The position numbers and the translations under genes were made by a program. Shown here piece by piece: positions 52,147 through 61,362 of a stretch of DNA of 64,000 nucleotides. Within the stretch, counting starts at the first letter, position 1. Every line of letters starts with the position of its first letter. The stretch comes from Candidatus Aminicenantes bacterium (GTDB lineage: Bacteria > Acidobacteriota > Aminicenantia > Aminicenantales > UBA4085): the NCBI GenBank assembly GCA_026393855.1, contig JAPKZJ010000022.1:1-64000 (forward strand), written 5' to 3'. The notes below the pieces were generated by a model, which made no database searches, was not told where the DNA came from, and saw only the letters and a program-made list of their open reading frames with translations.

Positions 52147-52893
52147 GTGACCTACACCGTCAAGAAGCTGGCCGACCTGGCCGGAGTCAGCCCGCGCACC
52201 CTGCGCTATTACGACCGGATCGGGCTCCTTACGCCGGACGCCGTCGGCGCCAACGGCTACCGGTATTACGGGGAGAAATCGGTCCTGCGCCTGCAGCAGA
52301 TTCTTTTTTACCGCGAGCTGGACCTGCCCTTGGTCGAAATCAAGACGCTTATGGGCCAGCGCGGCTTTTCGGCCCAGCGGGCCCTGCGAGGGCACCGCGA
52401 GGCCCTGCTCGGCCGGGTCACTCGGCTCCAACGCCTGATTCGGACGGTGGACGACACGATCCTGTACCTGCAAGGAGAGAAACCGATGACCAAGAAGCAA
52501 TTGTTCGAGCCGTTCAGCGAAGAGACGCAGGAGGCTTATGCCAAACGGGCCGAGGAAATGTACGACCCGGAGACCGTGCGGGCGTCCAATCGGAAGTGGA
52601 AGGCCTATAGCCAAGCCGAGAGAAAGAGGATCATGGACGAAGGGAACGCGGTTTACGCCGACCTGATCGCTGCGATCCCGGAGGGCCCGGCGGGCCCTGC
52701 GGTCCAAGCCTGCATCGCCCGCTGGCACAAGCACCTGCAATACTTCTGGGCACCGAACCGGGATCAATTATTGGGCCTGGCCGCGCTGTACAACGATTCG
52801 CCGGAGTTCCGGGCCAATTTCAATGCCCTGGACCCGCGCCTGGCCCCCTTCATGCGGGAAGCCGTGGCGGTATACGTCGAACGGATGGGATAA
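52147..52893 (+). CDS. MerR regulator with TipAS ligand-binding domain
   Basis: The 248-residue regulator has an N-terminal MerR HTH (YTVKKLADLAGVSPRTLRYYD, split at the recognition helix), a dimer helix and a C-terminal TipAS-type drug-binding domain (SQAERKRIMDEGNAVYADL, HKHLQYFWAPNRDQLLGLAA, FREAVAVYVE-like ending). GTG 52147 is used because AGGTGA precedes it; an ATG at 52102 lies inside the hairpin leader. TipAS proteins sense cationic or thiopeptide-type drugs and activate efflux or sequestration; no such target gene is adjacent. Confidence 0.85.
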   Translation: MTYTVKKLADLAGVSPRTLRYYDRIGLLTPDAVGANGYRYYGEKSVLRLQQILFYRELDLPLVEIKTLMGQRGFSAQRALRGHREALLGRVTRLQRLIRTVDDTILYLQGEKPMTKKQLFEPFSEETQEAYAKRAEEMYDPETVRASNRKWKAYSQAERKRIMDEGNAVYADLIAAIPEGPAGPAVQACIARWHKHLQYFWAPNRDQLLGLAALYNDSPEFRANFNALDPRLAPFMREAVAVYVERMG

Positions 52894-52924
52894 GCGCCGC
52901 GGCGCCTGATCCGGCAGCCTTCAA

Positions 52925-54568
52925 TCACCGTAGGCCGCCGGGCTCCGATCCGGCCTCATGGACGATCCGTCCATCGATAACGGTCATCAGGACCCGGACG
53001 GACGGGAGGGTTTCGGCTGGTGATCGAAAAAGGTCGCGATCGAGAAGAATCAAATCCGCCAGCTTGCCCGGCTCCAACGTGCCTTTGTCCGCCTCGGAGA
53101 ACTCGGCAAAAGCCGCATCGCGGGTGTAGGCGGTCAGACACTGCTCGCGGGTCAGCCGCCGGCCGTCCGGCCCCGGGCGGGCCATGGCCAGAGCGATGAC
53201 CTCAAAGGGAGACATCAAGGGCGTGGCCGTCACCGAATCCGTCCCAAAAACAATCTTGACACCGGCATCGAGCAGACGCCGGCAGGGGAATAAGTCCTTG
53301 GGCGGCGGGCCGCCGCCCTCCCCGCGGTCGAAAGCGGCCAACAGGGGCGGTTGGACGCTGGCGATGACGTGCGCCGCAGCGTAAAGACGAATCCACTCCG
53401 GCGGCACATTATGGGCGTGTTCGATGCGAAACCGGGGATCCCGCGGATGGACGGAGTCGTTGACTCGATTGAAGATTTTAAGGATCTCGAAACCGCCGGC
53501 ATGGACCATGATCGGGAGCCCGGCCAGCGTCGCGCCTTCGAACCAGCCGTAGACTTCGGCCTCCGTGGGCAGACTGGACCAGCGGTCCGGACGGCCCGAA
53601 CGGTCGAGGACGGGAGCCTGAGTCCAGGACATTTTAAACAGCTTGAGCGCGCCCCAGCGAAGCCAGGCATCGCCCCGCCCGTGCGCTTGGACGTAGTCCC
53701 GCAGCCGCGTCCAGGCCGGCAGCGGGACGGCGGCATAGATCCGAACAAGCAGGCGATTCTCCCGGCGCAGCCGCTGGAAAATGAGGAGCTCCTGCCAGTT
53801 TCCGGAATGTTGAACCGAAGTCACGCCCCAGGAGGCCAGGCGAGCCATGATCGCTTCCGACGACTTCCCGGCTTGCTCCCCGGCCCGTTCGGCCAGAACG
53901 GCATCCATGAGCTCCATCGGTCCGCCCCAAATCAACCCCGTCGGGAGACCGGTCCGGTCCCGAACGATTCCCTCGGGAGGACTGCCTCGGGTATCCCGAC
54001 CGATCCCGGCCGCCTCGAGCGCCGCCGCGTTAGCCAAACCCGCCTCGCCGCGCCCCCGCAGCAACCAGACCGGATTCCGCGGCGTGGCGCCGTCGATCCA
54101 GTCCCGCGTCGGGAGCTCGCCGCCCCATTTGCGTTCGTCCCAGCCTTCACCGAAGATCCACTCCCCGGGCGGAACGGTCCGGGCATACGCCGCCACCGCC
54201 TCGCTGAATTCCTTTTTCCCGGCCATGTAGCGGAGGCTCAGGGGCGCAACACCTCCGGTCGTATTCAAGTCAAGAAGATGGAAGTGGGCGTCAATCAAGC
54301 CGGGCAGGACCGAGCATCCACCGGCGTCGATGATCCGCGTCTCCGGCCCCGTTACGGCCCGGATCTCGCCGTTCGAGCCGACGGCGGTGATCCGTCCGTC
54401 TTGAACGGCGAGGGCCTCGGCCCAAGGCCTTTGCGGGTTTCCCGTCCAGACCCGGGCCTTGATAATCGCCAGGGATACGGCCGGACCGGGCGCGGCTCGG
54501 CCTGCGGAGGCCGAAAGCAGGACGGCCGCCGCGAAGGCGCCGAACCTGTGGAGACGCGGGAGGATCAT
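52925..54568 (-). CDS. Secreted amidohydrolase (YtcJ-like)
   Basis: The 547-residue protein has a signal peptide (HRFGAFAAAVLLSASAGRA) and an amidohydrolase fold of the Amidohydro_3 group: VLPGLIDAHFHLLDLN with metal His residues, the SVQHSGNWQELLIF segment, FGTDSVTATPLMSPFE with the metal Asp and EPGKLADLILLDRD. Members hydrolyse formamides or related compounds; the substrate is unknown. ATG 54568 starts the signal peptide; longer frames run into frr. It is convergent with merR and downstream of frr on the same strand. Confidence 0.85.
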   Translation of the reverse strand: MILPRLHRFGAFAAAVLLSASAGRAAPGPAVSLAIIKARVWTGNPQRPWAEALAVQDGRITAVGSNGEIRAVTGPETRIIDAGGCSVLPGLIDAHFHLLDLNTTGGVAPLSLRYMAGKKEFSEAVAAYARTVPPGEWIFGEGWDERKWGGELPTRDWIDGATPRNPVWLLRGRGEAGLANAAALEAAGIGRDTRGSPPEGIVRDRTGLPTGLIWGGPMELMDAVLAERAGEQAGKSSEAIMARLASWGVTSVQHSGNWQELLIFQRLRRENRLLVRIYAAVPLPAWTRLRDYVQAHGRGDAWLRWGALKLFKMSWTQAPVLDRSGRPDRWSSLPTEAEVYGWFEGATLAGLPIMVHAGGFEILKIFNRVNDSVHPRDPRFRIEHAHNVPPEWIRLYAAAHVIASVQPPLLAAFDRGEGGGPPPKDLFPCRRLLDAGVKIVFGTDSVTATPLMSPFEVIALAMARPGPDGRRLTREQCLTAYTRDAAFAEFSEADKGTLEPGKLADLILLDRDLFRSPAETLPSVRVLMTVIDGRIVHEAGSEPGGLR

Positions 54569-54599
54569 GGTCGAGGAGACCGGGCCGGAGCCCGGAGGC

Positions 54600-55157
54600 T
54601 CAAACCTGCATGATGTCTTTTTCTTTGGCCGCGACGGCTTCCTCGGTCTTCTTGGTGAAGTCGTCGGTGATCTTCTGGAGGTCCTCGAGGCCCTTGAACC
54701 GGTCGTCCTCGCTGATCTCCTTTTCCTTCTCCAGCTCTTCGATGAAGTCCTTGGTCTCGCGCCGCATGTTGCGCAGGGCGGTCTTCTCGTCCTCGAGCAT
54801 CTTCTTGACGCCCTTGACGATCTCCCGCCGGCGCTCTTCGTCCAGCGGCGGCACGGGGATCTTGAGGAGCTTGCCGTCATTGAGCGGGTTGAGGCCCAGC
54901 CCGGCCGCCCGGATAGCCTTGTCGATGCCCTCCAACAGGCTGTGGTCGTAGGGCTGGACGGTGATCAGGGTCGGGTCGGGGATGCCGATCTTGGCCATCT
55001 GGTTGACGGGGGTGGCGACGCCGTAGTAGTCGACCTTGATGTCCTCGAAGATGCCCAGGTTGGCCCGGCCCGTTCGGACCCGGCCGAGCTCCTTGCGGAA
55101 GTGCTCGAGCGAGGCCTTCATCTTCTTTTCGAGATCTTTCAGCACGTCTTTGACCAT
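54600..55157 (-). CDS. frr: Ribosome recycling factor
   Basis: The 185-residue factor separates ribosomal subunits after termination, together with EF-G. The typical tRNA-shaped protein pattern is present: HFRKELGRVRTGRANLGIFE, YDHSLLEGIDKAIRAAGLGL and a VKDVLKDLEKKMKASL N-terminal helix. Length equals the family. It is the last gene of the rplM-rpsI-rpsB-tsf-pyrH-frr cluster, 25 bases after pyrH. Confidence 0.96.
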   Translation of the reverse strand: MVKDVLKDLEKKMKASLEHFRKELGRVRTGRANLGIFEDIKVDYYGVATPVNQMAKIGIPDPTLITVQPYDHSLLEGIDKAIRAAGLGLNPLNDGKLLKIPVPPLDEERRREIVKGVKKMLEDEKTALRNMRRETKDFIEELEKEKEISEDDRFKGLEDLQKITDDFTKKTEEAVAAKEKDIMQV

Positions 55158-55182
55158 GATGAACCTCGGGAGCGGCCGCCGC

Positions 55183-55902
55183 TCAGTACACCCGGGTGCC
55201 GACCACCTGGCCCAGGACGGCCCGCTTGATATTGCCGGACTTGCGCAGGCTGAAGACGATGATCGGCAGGTTGTTGTCCTTGCACAGCGAGATGGCCGTG
55301 GCGTCCATGACCTTGAGGCCCCGCTTGAGGACGTCCATGTAGCGAATGGAGGCGAACCGCTTGGCCGTCTTGTCGATCAGCGGATCGGCCGTGTAGACGC
55401 CGTCGACCTTGGTGGCCTTGAGAATGACCTGGGCCCGAATCTCCAGGGCCCGCAGCGCGGCCGCGGTGTCGGTGGTGAAGTAGGGGCTGCCCAGTCCGGC
55501 GGTGAAAATGACGACCCGGCCCTTTTCGAGGTGGCGGATGGCCCGCCGCCGGATGAACGGCTCGGCCACGGCCCGGATCTCCAGGGCCGACATGTGCCGG
55601 GTCGGGACGCCTTCTTTTTCCAGGGCGTCATGGAGGGCGATGCCGTTGATGATGGTGGCCATCATGCCCATCTGGTCGGCCGAAGCCCGGTCCATCCCTT
55701 CGCCCGTGCCCCGCACGCCGCGGAAGATGTTGCCGCCTCCGATCATAAGCGCGACCTGAACCCCCAAGCCGTGCAATTCCTTGATTTCGCGGGCCACGTG
55801 GGAGGCGGTGACGATGTCGATGCCGAAGGCCAGCTTGCCCAGCAGGGACTCGCCCGACAGCTTCAGCAGGACGCGATCGTAAGCGGGGCGCGGCGAGTCC
55901 AT
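55183..55902 (-). CDS. pyrH: UMP kinase
   Basis: The 239-residue enzyme phosphorylates UMP to UDP in pyrimidine synthesis. Its pattern matches bacterial Pyr[40 protein letters not shown] and [20 protein letters not shown]. The ending [19 protein letters not shown] is also typical. It is placed between tsf and frr, as in many bacteria. Confidence 0.96.
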   Translation of the reverse strand: MDSPRPAYDRVLLKLSGESLLGKLAFGIDIVTASHVAREIKELHGLGVQVALMIGGGNIFRGVRGTGEGMDRASADQMGMMATIINGIALHDALEKEGVPTRHMSALEIRAVAEPFIRRRAIRHLEKGRVVIFTAGLGSPYFTTDTAAALRALEIRAQVILKATKVDGVYTADPLIDKTAKRFASIRYMDVLKRGLKVMDATAISLCKDNNLPIIVFSLRKSGNIKRAVLGQVVGTRVY

Positions 55903-55909
55903 AGCCGCC

Positions 55910-56506
55910 TCACTTCTTGATTTCGAACCGGGCGAAGCGCCCGATCTTGGTGTTTTCCTTGAATTTGGCGACGAACTGAACGACGAGGTCCTTGATCTTG
56001 ACCTTGTCGTCGCGGACGTAGGTCTGCTCGAGGAGGCAGACTTCCTCGTAGAACTTGGTCAGCTTGCCCTCGATGATCTTCTCGATGATCTCGGGCGGTT
56101 TCTTGGAGTCCTTGAACTGCTCGCGGGCGATGGCCCGTTCCTGCTCCAGGATCTCGGCCGGAACGTCGGCCGGGGCCACGTACTTGGGGGCCGCGGCCGC
56201 GATATGCATGGCGATATTCTTGACCAGCTCCTTGAACTCCTCGTTGCGGGCCACGAAGTCGGTTTCGCAGTTGACCTCGAGCAGAACGCCGATCTTGCCG
56301 GTCATGTGGATATAGGATCCGATCAGGCCCTCGTTGGCGATCCGCTCGGCCTTATCCTTGGCCCGGGCGTAGCCCTTCTTGCGCAGGATCTCGATGGCCT
56401 TGTCCATGTGACAGCCGGCCTCGTCCAGGGCTTTCTTGCATTCCATCATGCCGATCCCGGTGCGCTCGCGCAGCTCCTTGACCTGTTCGGCGGTGACATT
56501 TGCCAT
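55910..56506 (-). CDS. tsf: Elongation factor Ts
   Basis: The 198-residue guanine-exchange factor for EF-Tu has an N-terminal UBA-like domain with [20 protein letters not shown] and the core motif [20 protein letters not shown]. The dimer domain is short, as in many bacterial lineages, and the C-terminal segment [17 protein letters not shown] is present. ATG 56506 follows AAGGAGCAC; an ATG at 56563 is rejected. It follows rpsB, the standard order. Confidence 0.95.
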   Translation of the reverse strand: MANVTAEQVKELRERTGIGMMECKKALDEAGCHMDKAIEILRKKGYARAKDKAERIANEGLIGSYIHMTGKIGVLLEVNCETDFVARNEEFKELVKNIAMHIAAAAPKYVAPADVPAEILEQERAIAREQFKDSKKPPEIIEKIIEGKLTKFYEEVCLLEQTYVRDDKVKIKDLVVQFVAKFKENTKIGRFARFEIKK

Positions 56507-56537
56507 AGGGTGCTCCTTGTCGCGGACGCCGGACGGC

Positions 56538-57296
56538 TCAGGCCGAAGCGGCTTCGTCGGCATCGGCGGCGGCGTCGCCGCTCTTCTTGTCCTCGAGCAT
56601 GTCTTTTTCCACCCGGGCCTTGCGGCCCTCCATGATGGCTTCGGCCATTTTGTTGGTGAACAGCTCGATGGCCCGGACGGCGTCGTCGTTGCCGGGGATG
56701 GGGTAGGCCAGGTTTTCGGGGTCGCCGTTGGTATCGACGATAGCCACGATGGGGATGTTCATCTTCGTGGCCTCCAGCAGGGCGATCTCCTCGTTGGAGG
56801 AGTCGATGACGAACATGGCCCCGGGCATCCGGGTCATGGTCTTGATGCCGCCCAGGTTCTTGGACAGCTTGCGGTAGACCTTCTCCATCCGGGATTGCTC
56901 TTTCTTGCTCAGCAAATCCCAGCGGCCGTCCTCGCGCATCTCGTCCAGCTCGACCAGCTTGTCGATCGAGCCGCGGATGACCTTGAAGTTGGTCAGCAGG
57001 CCGCCCAGCCAGCGCTGGTTGACGTAGCTCGAGCCGCACTTGGTGGCGGCGTCGCGAATGATGTCCTGAGCCTGTTTCTTGGTCCCGACAAAGAGAATCT
57101 CGCGCCCCTCGCCGGCCAGGCCTTTGACGAACTGCAGGGCCTCTTTGAAGACCTTGATCGTCTTCTGCAGGTCGATGATATAGATCCCGTTGCGCTGGCC
57201 GTAGATGAATTCCTTCATCTTGGGGTTCCAGCGCTTGGTCTGATGTCCGAAGTGGACTCCCGCCTCCAAAAGCTCTTTCATCGAAACTGAAACCAC
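56538..57296 (-). CDS. rpsB: 30S ribosomal protein S2
   Basis: The 252-residue S2 protein has [20 protein letters not shown], the [20 protein letters not shown] segment and the [20 protein letters not shown] region of the family. The start is GTG (57296), which follows AAGGAG and aligns with the usual VSM start; ATG 57281 would lose five family residues. An acidic low-complexity tail ends the protein. It is in the ribosomal operon before tsf. Confidence 0.96.
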   Translation of the reverse strand: MVSVSMKELLEAGVHFGHQTKRWNPKMKEFIYGQRNGIYIIDLQKTIKVFKEALQFVKGLAGEGREILFVGTKKQAQDIIRDAATKCGSSYVNQRWLGGLLTNFKVIRGSIDKLVELDEMREDGRWDLLSKKEQSRMEKVYRKLSKNLGGIKTMTRMPGAMFVIDSSNEEIALLEATKMNIPIVAIVDTNGDPENLAYPIPGNDDAVRAIELFTNKMAEAIMEGRKARVEKDMLEDKKSGDAAADADEAASA

Positions 57297-57307
57297 GGCC
57301 GTCTCCT

Positions 57308-57712
57308 TTAGCGTTTGTGGTACTGCGGAGCTTTGCGGGCGCCCAGCAATCCGTACTTCTTGCGTTCTTTGATCCGCGCGTCGCGGGTGACCATACCGGC
57401 CGCCTTGAGGACCGGCTTGAGCTCGCGGTTGAACTCGATCAGGGCCCGGACGATGCCCAACCGGACGGCCTCGGCCTGGGCGTGCACGCCGCCGCCCTCG
57501 ACCCGCATGAAGACATCGAACTTATCGTCGGTCGCCGTCATCTGGAGCGGCTGCCGGATGGCCAGCCGGTGCGATTCGGTGTGAAAGTACTCGTCGAAGG
57601 GCCGCGGCCGCTTCTTGACGAACAGCGTCAGATCGCCCTTGCCCGACCGCAGGAAGACCCGGGCCACGGCGGTTTTGCGCTTGCCTGTGCCGTAATACTG
57701 GATGAGACTCAA
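57308..57712 (-). CDS. rpsI: 30S ribosomal protein S9
   Basis: The 134-residue S9 protein begins [19 protein letters not shown] and ends in the basic tail [17 protein letters not shown], which reaches the P site. The start codon is TTG at 57712, with GGAGG seven bases before it; no ATG or GTG is nearer. It follows rplM, as is usual. The rare start codon may lower its translation relative to rplM. Confidence 0.96.
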   Translation of the reverse strand: MSLIQYYGTGKRKTAVARVFLRSGKGDLTLFVKKRPRPFDEYFHTESHRLAIRQPLQMTATDDKFDVFMRVEGGGVHAQAEAVRLGIVRALIEFNRELKPVLKAAGMVTRDARIKERKKYGLLGARKAPQYHKR

Positions 57713-57728
57713 TGCAGGTTCCTCCTAC

Positions 57729-58157
57729 TCAAAACCGGTGTTCCTGGGGATTTTGCGCCACATGCGGATGCTCGGCGCCAGGATAGACCTTGAGCTTCTT
57801 GTAGACCGCCCGGCCGAGCTTGTTCTTGGGGATCATGCCCCACACGGCGCGCTTGATGACCTCTTCCGGCTTGCTGGCCAGGAGGTCCTGCAGGACTTCG
57901 GTTTTCAACCCGCCCGGGTACCCGGAGTGGGAATAGTATTCCTTGTCGGCGGCCTTTTTGCCCGTCACGACGATCTTGGCCGCGTTGATCACGACGACGA
58001 AGTCACCCGTGTCGACGAAGGCCGCGAACATGGGCTTATGCTTGCCCCGCAGCAGCACGGCCGCCTCGGTGGCCAGCCGGCCCAGCACCTTGCCTTCGGC
58101 GTTGAGGATCCACCATTTCCTTTCGATGTCGCCCTTTTTTGGGACAAAAGTCTTCAT
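57729..58157 (-). CDS. rplM: 50S ribosomal protein L13
   Basis: The 142-residue L13 protein has the standard [20 protein letters not shown] start and [37 protein letters not shown] and [20 protein letters not shown] blocks. It is the first gene of the ribosomal cluster and sits behind a strong promoter with a leader of about 60 bases. No L13-binding leader motif is evident to me. Confidence 0.97.
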   Translation of the reverse strand: MKTFVPKKGDIERKWWILNAEGKVLGRLATEAAVLLRGKHKPMFAAFVDTGDFVVVINAAKIVVTGKKAADKEYYSHSGYPGGLKTEVLQDLLASKPEEVIKRAVWGMIPKNKLGRAVYKKLKVYPGAEHPHVAQNPQEHRF

Positions 58158-58226
58158 TCGCGTCTTCCTCGAGAGAGAAAAGTTATTGCAATACGCAGAT
58201 TAAGTCGTAAAGCAAAATGATGCAAT

Positions 58227-58255
58227 AAGATACTAAATCCGGGCCCCCGTGTCAA
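58227..58255 (-). promoter_or_regulatory. Sigma70 promoter of the rplM operon
   Basis: On the minus strand -35 TTGACA (58255-58250), a 17-nt spacer and -10 TATCTT (58232-58227). Transcription should start near 58220 and serve the whole rplM-frr cluster. Confidence 0.78.
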
Positions 58256-58283
58256 CTAGGCATGGAGCCTTTTTTCGGGGCCT

Positions 58284-58338
58284 AAAAACGAATCCCCTTC
58301 CGCCTCCGGGCCTGGCGGGACCGGGCGAAAGGGGATTC
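58284..58338 (-). terminator. Intrinsic terminator of the TPR gene
   Basis: On the minus strand GAATCCCCTTTCGCC pairs with GGCGGAAGGGGATTC around a GC-rich loop, followed at once by GTTTTTA. Position is 25 bases after the TPR stop. Confidence 0.8.
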
Positions 58339-58362
58339 AGGGCGGGGACGGATGATAAGCGA

Positions 58363-59361
58363 TCAGCCCGTCTTCTTGAGCTCCTTCTCCAGCTTCATGC
58401 GTTCGAGCTGGCGGGTGCGGGCTTCCATGAACTTGTCGCCGTAGCGGTTGGCCTCTTCCTGGTAGCGTCCTTCCTTCTCGGGATAGAGCTTGGCGTGGAC
58501 GTTGAGGTAGAGAATCTTCATGTAGGCGTAGGCGTCCGGGAAGTTGGCGTCGATCTCGATGGCCTTGAGCAGGTTCTTCTCGGCGTCGGCGGCGGCGGCG
58601 ATCTTATCGGAGTCGGACAGGAAGTTCTGAAGCTGGTAGGCCTTGTTGAACCGGTTGACGCCGATGGTGTAGAAGATCTCGGCCGAGGCGGGCTCGAGCT
58701 GCTTGCGCATCATGTGGAAGGCCAAGGCGTTGTCGAACTTGTCCTTGAACTCGGTCGCGCTCAGCTGGTCGAAGTAGTTGGCCATATAGGCGTAGCCCTG
58801 GACGTTCATAGGGTCCGTCTCGATGCGCCGCATGTACATCTGCTCCGCCTTCTCCTTGAGCTCTTTCTTTTCGGAGGCGTAGCGCTTGTAGAACTCGGCG
58901 ATGATGTAGTAGTTGTTCATGTTGCCGGGTTCCAGATCGATGATCCGCAGGTACATCTTCTCGGCGTTGTCGAAGTCGCGCAGCTTGTCGAACATGTCGC
59001 CGAGCGAGTAGATGACGTCCTTGTTGTTGGGGTCGATCTCGAAGGCCTTTTGGAGGGCCTTGAGGGCTTCCGCGGCCCGCTCCTTGTTCTCGGCCGTTTC
59101 CTTGGCCGGGACATAAAGGGCCTTGTAGCTCTCGCCCAGGAAGCGATAGGCTTCCTTCAGGTCGGGGTTGTTGCCCAGAGCCGTTTTGTACTCGACAATG
59201 GCCTTGCTGTACTTGTTGTCGATGAAGAGGGCGTTGGCCTTGTTAAAATGAAAATTCGCGGTCAGCTTTTTGACGCTCAGCTTCTGGCAGCCGAAGGCGG
59301 CGAAGACCAGCAGGAGCGCCAGCGCCGCGACGAGAGCGCGGGACGTCCGTTTATCCGACAT
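58363..59361 (-). CDS. TPR-repeat lipoprotein
   Basis: The 332-residue protein has a lipoprotein signal (RALVAALALLLVFAAFGC) with the lipid Cys at about 25, then tetratricopeptide helices through most of its length (LFIDNKYSKAIVEYKTALGN, ALKALQKAFEIDPNNKDVIY, AEKMYLRIIDLEPGN). TPR lipoproteins usually scaffold envelope complexes, such as outer-membrane assembly factors. ATG 59361 follows GGAGGTC. It is a single gene with its own promoter and terminator. The partner is unknown. Confidence 0.85.
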   Translation of the reverse strand: MSDKRTSRALVAALALLLVFAAFGCQKLSVKKLTANFHFNKANALFIDNKYSKAIVEYKTALGNNPDLKEAYRFLGESYKALYVPAKETAENKERAAEALKALQKAFEIDPNNKDVIYSLGDMFDKLRDFDNAEKMYLRIIDLEPGNMNNYYIIAEFYKRYASEKKELKEKAEQMYMRRIETDPMNVQGYAYMANYFDQLSATEFKDKFDNALAFHMMRKQLEPASAEIFYTIGVNRFNKAYQLQNFLSDSDKIAAAADAEKNLLKAIEIDANFPDAYAYMKILYLNVHAKLYPEKEGRYQEEANRYGDKFMEARTRQLERMKLEKELKKTG

Positions 59362-59405
59362 CGTGACCTCCTTGGACACTCCGTCCAACGATAGATGGAA
59401 ACTCA

Positions 59406-59434
59406 TTTATAAACGAACCCCGGGGGAAAGTCAA
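59406..59434 (-). promoter_or_regulatory. Sigma70 promoter of the TPR gene
   Basis: On the minus strand -35 TTGACT (59434-59429), a 17-nt spacer and -10 TATAAA (59411-59406) precede a leader of about 40 bases. Confidence 0.72.
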
Positions 59435-59451
59435 CTTGGCCGGACGGCCGC

Positions 59452-60777
59452 TCATGCCCCCCGGAAGTAGATCCGGATCGGATTGCCCTCGAATCCGAAG
59501 GCTTCGCGCAGGCGATTCTCGAAGTGCTTGGCCGAGGCCGGGGCGAAGGTCGCGTTGCGGCCGGCATAGAGGCGGAAGGACGGCGGCAGCACGCCCGCCT
59601 GGGTCATGTACTTGATCCGGAAGCGCCGGCCGGAGGGGGTCATGGGCGAGTTGTTCCGGTGAACCCCGTCCAGGAACCGGTTCAGGTCGGCCGTCCCGAT
59701 CGTCCGGCCGCCGGCCCGCCAGACGGACTCGGCCAGGTCCAGAATGCGCAGGACTCTTTTACCGGTCAGGGCCGAGACGGTCAGGACCGGGGCGTAGCGG
59801 ATGAACTCGAGCCGGGCGAAGACCAGATTCTCGAGCTCGCCCGCCTTCATCATCTCGTCCCGGACCAGGTCCCACTTGTTGACGGCGACGATCAGGGGCT
59901 TGCCGGATTCCTTGGCCATCTGGGCCACCGCCGCGTCCTGCCGGGTCGGAAACTCCAGGGCGTCGAGCAGCAGGCAGAGGACGTCGGCCTGGTCGATGTT
60001 CTTGCGCGACTTGATGACGCCGGCCGACTCGCGCTCGTCGCCGGTCTTGGACAGCTTGCGGATCCCGGCCGTGTCGACGAGGCGATAGGCCTTGTCGCCG
60101 CGGCGAATCAGGACGTCCACACTGTCGCGGGTCGTGCCCGGCAGCTCCGAGACGATCAGCCTCTCTTCGCCGCACAGCCGGTTGGTCAGCGAGGACTTGC
60201 CGACGTTGGTCCGGCCGATGACGGCGATCCGCAGCGGCTTGTCGGCCGTCACCGCGTCCTCGGCCCCGGCTCCGGGGAGAAGATCGACCAGAGCCTCAGC
60301 CAAGGCGTCGAGGTTGACCGAATGCTCGGCCGAGATGAAATGGAGCGTCTTCTCGCCCAGACGGTAGAACTCGGCCGCCTCGGGTCCGGGGCGGTCGGTG
60401 TCGATCTTGTTGACGGCCACGACGAGCGGCTTGTCCAGCTTCTTGAGGGACTGGAAGAGACCGCGCTCGACCGGCAGCAGGCCCCGGCGCCCATCTACGA
60501 GGAAAAGCAGGACGTCGGCCCGGCGGGCCGCCTCCCAGGCCATCTTGTGGACCTGGGCGGCCAGGGGCTCGGCCCCGGCCAGCTCGTCGATGAACCCGCC
60601 CGTGTCGATGAGCTCGACTTCGCGGTCCAGCAGCCGGACGGCGGCCGAGACGCGGTCCCGGGTCATGCCGGGCAGGGAGTGGACGAGGGAGACCCGGCGG
60701 CGGGCCAGCTTATTGAAGAGGGTCGACTTCCCGACGTTGGGAAAGCCGACGATGGCGATTTGGGGCAGGTCCGCCAT
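59452..60777 (-). CDS. der: Ribosome biogenesis GTPase Der
   Basis: The 441-residue protein has two tandem G domains, the first with GFPNVGKSTLFNKL and DTGGF, the second with GRTNVGKSSLTN and DTAGI, and a C-terminal KH-like domain. NKID and NKWD guanine-recognition motifs are present in both. Der acts in 50S subunit assembly. Its start overlaps the GerMN stop by one base (TGATG), so it is translated with amiC and the GerMN gene. Confidence 0.96.
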   Translation of the reverse strand: MADLPQIAIVGFPNVGKSTLFNKLARRRVSLVHSLPGMTRDRVSAAVRLLDREVELIDTGGFIDELAGAEPLAAQVHKMAWEAARRADVLLFLVDGRRGLLPVERGLFQSLKKLDKPLVVAVNKIDTDRPGPEAAEFYRLGEKTLHFISAEHSVNLDALAEALVDLLPGAGAEDAVTADKPLRIAVIGRTNVGKSSLTNRLCGEERLIVSELPGTTRDSVDVLIRRGDKAYRLVDTAGIRKLSKTGDERESAGVIKSRKNIDQADVLCLLLDALEFPTRQDAAVAQMAKESGKPLIVAVNKWDLVRDEMMKAGELENLVFARLEFIRYAPVLTVSALTGKRVLRILDLAESVWRAGGRTIGTADLNRFLDGVHRNNSPMTPSGRRFRIKYMTQAGVLPPSFRLYAGRNATFAPASAKHFENRLREAFGFEGNPIRIYFRGA

Positions 60778-61355
60778 CAGTCCTTGGCGACGAGGGAGAA
60801 ATCGGGGGCGAAGGCCCGGTTCAGGGCGATATGGCCGTTGAGGGTCTCCCGCTCCTCGCCGTCGACGAGGATGAAGACCTTCTTGATCGTTTTAAAGTTG
60901 TAGGCCAGCGAGTTGACGATGGCGAAGACGGTGGCTTTCTCGGCCTCCGACCCGGAGGGGTGGGCGGCGGAAAGCTCCTTGGAGAAGTCGGCGTAAGCGA
61001 CACCCTCCTTGGTCACGAAGATCTGGCCGACCTTGGTTTCGACCGGCAGGGCCGAGGGCAGGCCGTTCTTCGAGCCGTTGATCAGCTCGGTCAGAAGGCT
61101 TTCGGCCTCTTGGGCCACGGTCGCCGCGACGGGGATCGTCCGGGTCTCGGGCACGAACAAGTCGTCCTCCTCACGCAGAAAAAAGAGGGTGACGGTCTTC
61201 GTTTCCTTGGTCGGGGCGTTCACTCCGACCGGGGTCTCGGGCGTTTCCACTTGGCGGGCGATCCGCTCCGGCGAGATGCCCAGGATGAAGAGGATGACGA
61301 GGCCGACGAGCAGGGCGGCCAGGCCGAGAATGACGGGCGTGCGGGACTTGGCCAT
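60777..61355 (-). CDS. GerMN-domain membrane protein
   Basis: The 192-residue protein has one N-terminal membrane helix (PVILGLAALLVGLVILFILGI) and a GerMN domain (VTLFFLREEDDLFVPETRTI, LLTELINGSKNGLPSALP, VAYADFSKELSAAHPSGS, IVNSLAYNF). GerMN proteins occur in spore germination and cell-wall genes and often neighbour an N-acetylmuramoyl-L-alanine amidase, as here. It likely acts at the periplasmic face in wall remodelling. It is seven bases after the amidase stop. Confidence 0.88.
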   Translation of the reverse strand: MAKSRTPVILGLAALLVGLVILFILGISPERIARQVETPETPVGVNAPTKETKTVTLFFLREEDDLFVPETRTIPVAATVAQEAESLLTELINGSKNGLPSALPVETKVGQIFVTKEGVAYADFSKELSAAHPSGSEAEKATVFAIVNSLAYNFKTIKKVFILVDGEERETLNGHIALNRAFAPDFSLVAKD

Positions 61356-61362
61356 GGCGGGC

